Part shown: piece after piece, positions 60,426-64,000 of the stretch | Position numbering within the stretch: position 1 is the stretch's first letter | How the letters are laid out: each line of letters starts with the position of its first letter | DNA from: Melioribacter roseus P3M-2 | Lineage (GTDB): Bacteria > Bacteroidota > Ignavibacteria > Ignavibacteriales > Melioribacteraceae | Reading direction: 5' to 3' | DNA: 64,000 nucleotides | Assembly: GCF_000279145.1 (NCBI RefSeq) | Contig: NC_018178.1 | Coordinates: 1,426,001 to 1,490,000 of the forward strand | Position numbers and translations under genes: made by a program | The notes under the pieces: model-generated | The model's database searches: none | What the model was told of the DNA's origin: nothing | Seen by the model: the letters and a program-made list of their open reading frames with translations, nothing else

Positions 60426-63050
60426 ATGAAACCCAAAAATTTGTCCGAAATTCCCAAAGCCTACAATCCTTCGGATGCCGAAGGCAAATGGTATAAGTAC
60501 TGGTACGACCACAATCTCTATCATTCGGAAGTCGACGAAACAAAAGTTCCCTACACAATTGTAATTCCGCCGCCGAATATTACCGGCATTCTTCATATCG
60601 GACACATTCTCAATAATACGTTGCAGGACATTTACATCAGATACAAAAGGATGATGGGTTTTAACGCATGTTGGGTTCCCGGCATAGATCATGCATCGAT
60701 TGCCACAGAAGCCAAAGTTGTGGCTATGCTGAAAGAAAAGGGAATCGACAAGAAAGACCTGACAAGAGAAGAATTCTTAAAGTATTGCTACGAATGGAAA
60801 GAAAAATACGGCGGTATAATTTTTCAACAGCTGCGTAAACTCGGAGTGAGCTGCGACTGGCAGCGCGAACGTTTTACGATGGACGAACATTATTACCGCA
60901 AAGTAATCGAAGCGTTCGTCAAACTTTATAAAGAAGGTTATATATACCGCGGTTATAGAATGGTCAATTGGGACCCGGCGTCCAAATCGGCTATTTCCGA
61001 CGAGGAAGTATTCTACAAAGAAGTAAAAGGTCATCTATGGCATATTAAGTATCCGGTAAAGGGTACGAATGAATTTCTCGTGGTAGCAACGACTCGTCCC
61101 GAAACAATGCTGGGCGATACCGCTGTTGCGGTCAATCCTAACGACGAACGTTACAAACATTTAATCGGCAAAACGGTAACGCTTCCGATTGTCGGCAGGG
61201 AAATTCCGGTTATTGCGGACGAGTACGTCGATATGGAATTCGGAACCGGAGCCGTTAAAGTAACGCCTGCGCACGACGTAAACGACTACGAAATGGGACT
61301 GCGACACAATCTCGAAATGATAAATATATTCAACGAAGAAGCGTCGACAAACGAAAACGCGCCGGAAGAATTTAGAAACCTCGACAGATACGAAGCGCGC
61401 AAAAAAGTAGTAAAAAAACTGGAAGAGCTCGGATTTCTCCTGAAGACGGAAGATTATACTCACAAAGTCGGCTACTCCCAGCGCGGAAACGTTCCTATCG
61501 AACCTTACCTTTCGGAACAATGGTTCATGAAAATGGACGAATTGGCAAAGCCCGCTTTGGAAGTAGTGCTCGACGGCAAAATTAAATTTCATCCGGAACA
61601 TTGGATAAAAACTTACGAACATTGGATGACAAACATCCGCGACTGGTGTATATCGCGTCAATTGTGGTGGGGTCACCGTATTCCTGTATGGTATCACAAA
61701 GAAACGGGAGAAATCTATTGCGAAGTAGATCCGCCTGCGGACATCGAAAACTGGACTCAGGACGAGGACGTACTCGACACATGGGCGTCGAGCTGGCTGT
61801 GGGCTCAGGACGTGTTTACCAACGAACGCGACCAGAGATATTATTATCCGACCGATTTGCTGGTTACCGCTCCCGATATAATCTTTTTCTGGGTGGCTCG
61901 TATGATTATTGCCGGTATGCATTTTATGAAAGAAATTCCGTTTAAAGACGTCTATTTTACGAGCACCGTGCGCGATACTCAAGGTCGTAAAATGAGTAAA
62001 TCGCTCGGCAATTCGCCCGACCCTCTCGATTTGATCGAAGAATACGGCGCCGACGCTCTCAGATTTACAATGACTTACATTTCCCCGCTCGGACAGGACG
62101 TCCATTTCAGCAACGAAATGGTCGAAATCGGCAGAAACTTTGCTAATAAAATCTGGAACGCCGGCAGATTCCTTTTGATGAACGCTCAGAATATCGAAAT
62201 TAAGCCGGATCTGGCGGATAAACATATCGACTTTACCGACAGATGGATTATTTCAAGATTCAATCGCACGTTGAAGGAATTTACCGATGCAATCGACAAT
62301 TTCGAAGTAAATGCCGCCTCGAAAATTTTGTATTCATACGTATGGAATGATTTCTGTGACTGGTACGTCGAGCTTTCGAAAGAACGGCTCTACAAAGGCT
62401 CCGACGAAGAAAAATCCGCCGTTCTGACCCGGGCTCTCAAACTCTACGGGGAAATGCTCAAAATGGTTCATCCTTTTATGCCGTTCATTACGGAAGAAAT
62501 ATGGCAACTGCTCGATTCCAGAAAAGAAGGCGAAAGTATTTCGATCGAAGAATTTCCGAAATACGACGAACAAAAAATCGATTCGGCGGCCGAAAAAGAA
62601 ACCGAATTTTTGCAGGGCATTATTACCGCAATCAGAAATATACGGGGCGAACTTAATATTCCTCCGTCAAAAAATATTAATGTTTATCTGAAGAGCGGGG
62701 AAACGACTGAAGGGCAAATACGATATATCAAAGCGCTTGTTAAAGCCGATAAAATCGAAGCCGGCGCCGGACTGCTCAAACCGAAAGCCAGCGCGTCTTC
62801 GGTAGTTAAAGAATGCGAGATTTTCGTTCCGCTAGAAGGCTTGATCGACCTCGATAAAGAAAGAGGTCGCATCGAAAAGGAAATCGAAAGGATTTCAAAA
62901 TCGCTTGAAGGCGTTAAGAAAAAATTGTCCAACGAAAATTTCGTTTCGAAAGCGCCCGCCGATGTTGTCGAAAGGGAAAAGGCTAAACAAAAAGATTGGG
63001 AAACTGCTCTCGAAAAATTAGAATCGATTTATAACGATTTGAAGGGCTGA
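60426..63050 (+). CDS. valS: Valyl-tRNA synthetase
   Basis: The class I marks are 'PPPNITGILHIGHIL' (HIGH) and 'GRKMSKSLGN' (KMSKS). The editing domain has 'VVATTRPETMLGDTAVAVNP'. 'GIDHASIATEAKVV' and 'NKIWNAGRFLLMN' are ValRS-like. The C-terminal arm (about 810-874) is a coiled coil ('DLDKERGRIEKEIERISKSL'). Length 874 is standard. It charges tRNA-Val and edits threonine. It is a single gene with a hairpin after it. Confidence 0.98.
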   Translation: MKPKNLSEIPKAYNPSDAEGKWYKYWYDHNLYHSEVDETKVPYTIVIPPPNITGILHIGHILNNTLQDIYIRYKRMMGFNACWVPGIDHASIATEAKVVAMLKEKGIDKKDLTREEFLKYCYEWKEKYGGIIFQQLRKLGVSCDWQRERFTMDEHYYRKVIEAFVKLYKEGYIYRGYRMVNWDPASKSAISDEEVFYKEVKGHLWHIKYPVKGTNEFLVVATTRPETMLGDTAVAVNPNDERYKHLIGKTVTLPIVGREIPVIADEYVDMEFGTGAVKVTPAHDVNDYEMGLRHNLEMINIFNEEASTNENAPEEFRNLDRYEARKKVVKKLEELGFLLKTEDYTHKVGYSQRGNVPIEPYLSEQWFMKMDELAKPALEVVLDGKIKFHPEHWIKTYEHWMTNIRDWCISRQLWWGHRIPVWYHKETGEIYCEVDPPADIENWTQDEDVLDTWASSWLWAQDVFTNERDQRYYYPTDLLVTAPDIIFFWVARMIIAGMHFMKEIPFKDVYFTSTVRDTQGRKMSKSLGNSPDPLDLIEEYGADALRFTMTYISPLGQDVHFSNEMVEIGRNFANKIWNAGRFLLMNAQNIEIKPDLADKHIDFTDRWIISRFNRTLKEFTDAIDNFEVNAASKILYSYVWNDFCDWYVELSKERLYKGSDEEKSAVLTRALKLYGEMLKMVHPFMPFITEEIWQLLDSRKEGESISIEEFPKYDEQKIDSAAEKETEFLQGIITAIRNIRGELNIPPSKNINVYLKSGETTEGQIRYIKALVKADKIEAGAGLLKPKASASSVVKECEIFVPLEGLIDLDKERGRIEKEIERISKSLEGVKKKLSNENFVSKAPADVVEREKAKQKDWETALEKLESIYNDLKG

Positions 63051-63067
63051 AAATAAAGGTAATTTAA

Positions 63068-63096
63068 TTAACCGTCCCTGCTGCGGGGACGGTTAA
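63068..63096. terminator. Terminator between valS and tex
   Basis: A perfect 11-bp stem TTAACCGTCCC / GGGACGGTTAA with a 7-base loop lies between two convergent genes. T-runs are short on both sides. Confidence 0.65.
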
Positions 63097-63114
63097 AATA
63101 TTAACTCGCGGTTT

Positions 63115-64000
63115 TCAAATTTCCGCGGCTTTGCCAATCAGTTTGAGACTTATCCTTTCTTTTTCGATGTCGACATTCAGGATTTCCACTTCCACAATAT
63201 CGCTAACGTTTATAATATCGAAGGGATTTTTCACAAACCGGTTCGACATCTGTGAGATATGAATCAATCCGTCGTGCTTGACTCCGATATCGACAAACGC
63301 GCCGAAGTCGACAATATTTCGCACGGTGCCTTTCAGGCGCATACCGATTTTCAGGTCTTCCATTTTAAGCACGTCGCTTCGCAGAATCGGTTTCGGTAAA
63401 TCCTCGCGCGGGTCTCTGCCCGGTTTTTTTAGATTTTCTATTATGTCTTTTAATGTAGGCACGCCCGTTCCGACTTGTTCTGCGACTTTATCGATTCCTT
63501 TCGATTTTACATAAAGTTCGATCAAATTTCCTTTCTTGTTTATTTCGGCGGGGCTTACGCCTGCAAGATCGAGCAATTTTTGGACTGCGCCGTACGACTC
63601 GGGGTGAATGAATGTATTGTCCAAAGGATTTTCGCCGCCCGGTATTTTAAGGAATCCGGCGGATTGCTCGAATACTTTTTCGCCGATACCGCGGATTTCT
63701 TTCAATTCCTCGCGTGTATTGAATCTTCCGCGCTTCTCGCGGTAATCGACAATTCTTTTGGCTATCGGTTTGGATAAACCGGAAACGTACGAAAGCAACG
63801 AAAGGCTCGCCGTATTCAGATCGACTCCGACGTAGTTGACGCAACTTACTACAACGTCGTCGAGTTTTTTGCTCAATTTCTTCTGATCCACATCGTGCTG
63901 ATACAGACCGACTCCGATCGATTTCGGATCTATTTTAACGAGTTCAGCCAGCGGATCGAGAACCCGGCGAGCTATCGAAATATTGCCTCTTTGAGCGGCT
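63115..64000 (-). CDS. tex: Tex-like RNA-binding protein, C-terminal part
   Basis: The minus frame is open to the right edge, so the N-terminal part of the gene is outside. From the edge it reads 'RRVLDPLAELVKIDPKSIGV', then the Tex core 'YQHDVDQKKLSKKLDDVV' and 'NYVGVDLNTASLSLLSYVSG'. Helix-hairpin-helix repeats follow ('REELKEIRGIGEKVFEQSAG'). The C-terminal S1 domain is 'LKGTVRNIVDFGAFVDIGVK' and 'HDGLIHISQM'. These are the highly conserved Tex parts. Tex is a nucleic-acid binding transcription accessory protein. Confidence 0.96.
   Translation of the reverse strand, partial: AAQRGNISIARRVLDPLAELVKIDPKSIGVGLYQHDVDQKKLSKKLDDVVVSCVNYVGVDLNTASLSLLSYVSGLSKPIAKRIVDYREKRGRFNTREELKEIRGIGEKVFEQSAGFLKIPGGENPLDNTFIHPESYGAVQKLLDLAGVSPAEINKKGNLIELYVKSKGIDKVAEQVGTGVPTLKDIIENLKKPGRDPREDLPKPILRSDVLKMEDLKIGMRLKGTVRNIVDFGAFVDIGVKHDGLIHISQMSNRFVKNPFDIINVSDIVEVEILNVDIEKERISLKLIGKAAEI

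Noticed and set aside
61161-62225. Open frame of 354 codons on the minus strand
   Set aside because: It is antisense to valS, whose class I synthetase motifs are complete.
1-64000. CRISPR array or restriction/defence island
   Set aside because: No series of regularly spaced short repeats and no cas, restriction or abortive-infection genes were seen in the window.

Overview
The window reads as chromosomal DNA of a member of the Ignavibacteria/Melioribacter branch of the Bacteroidota/Chlorobi lineage. That is an inference from three things: moderate GC, proteins ending in type IX secretion (T9SS) sorting domains with the YPNPFN motif, and Bacteroidota-type families (PG0541-like protein, Wzi-like barrel, M16 pairs, DUF5683-like proteins). 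There is no rRNA. One tRNA, tRNA-Arg(CCG), is present.

Layout. Positions 1-4 kb hold a cut-off PAS sensor, an MFS carrier, a U32 family (TrhP-like) protein and a STAS protein. Positions 4-11.2 kb form a minus-strand operon: a five-repeat lipoprotein, a GAF/sigma-54 activator, a Ser/Thr kinase with PEGA domains, a Kelch/T9SS protein and a DUF5683-like protein. Positions 11.2-15.8 kb hold a PhzF enzyme, an acidic protein, the tRNA, a POT-family transporter and a Wzi-like barrel. Positions 16-20.5 kb hold a five-PAS histidine kinase with three response regulators. Positions 20.6-25 kb hold an active/inactive M16 peptidase pair and two cold-shock genes that share a conserved 5' leader. Positions 25-31.6 kb are a TetR-controlled RND efflux operon.

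Positions 31.6-34.4 kb are an AT-rich island: an AcrR-type regulator, a truncated RND adaptor and a small barrel, between two 165-bp direct repeats. The repeats duplicate the start of the next gene. Positions 34.3-48.3 kb are one long, tightly packed plus-strand gene run. It encodes a probable inositol-1-phosphate cytidylyltransferase, MlaEFD-type lipid transport, two ATP-grasp proteins, a class III aminotransferase (frameshifted at an A7 tract), a CDP-alcohol phosphotransferase, a Gfo/Idh oxidoreductase, a flippase-like membrane protein, a HAD phosphatase, myo-inositol-1-phosphate synthase, DUF4956, an outer-membrane barrel and CotH. I read it as a CDP-inositol route to inositol phospholipid, of the type described for Rhodothermus, extended with head-group tailoring and dedicated membrane transport. 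This is the most novel part of the window.

Positions 48.3-64 kb are mostly housekeeping: HAD proteins, an ArsC-like protein, an M49 peptidase, a VIT/vWA T9SS protein, a Mut7-C protein, a MOSC protein, DUF502, proA/proB, DUF302, a GxxExxY protein beside palindromic repeats, valS, and the C-terminal part of tex, which runs off the right edge.
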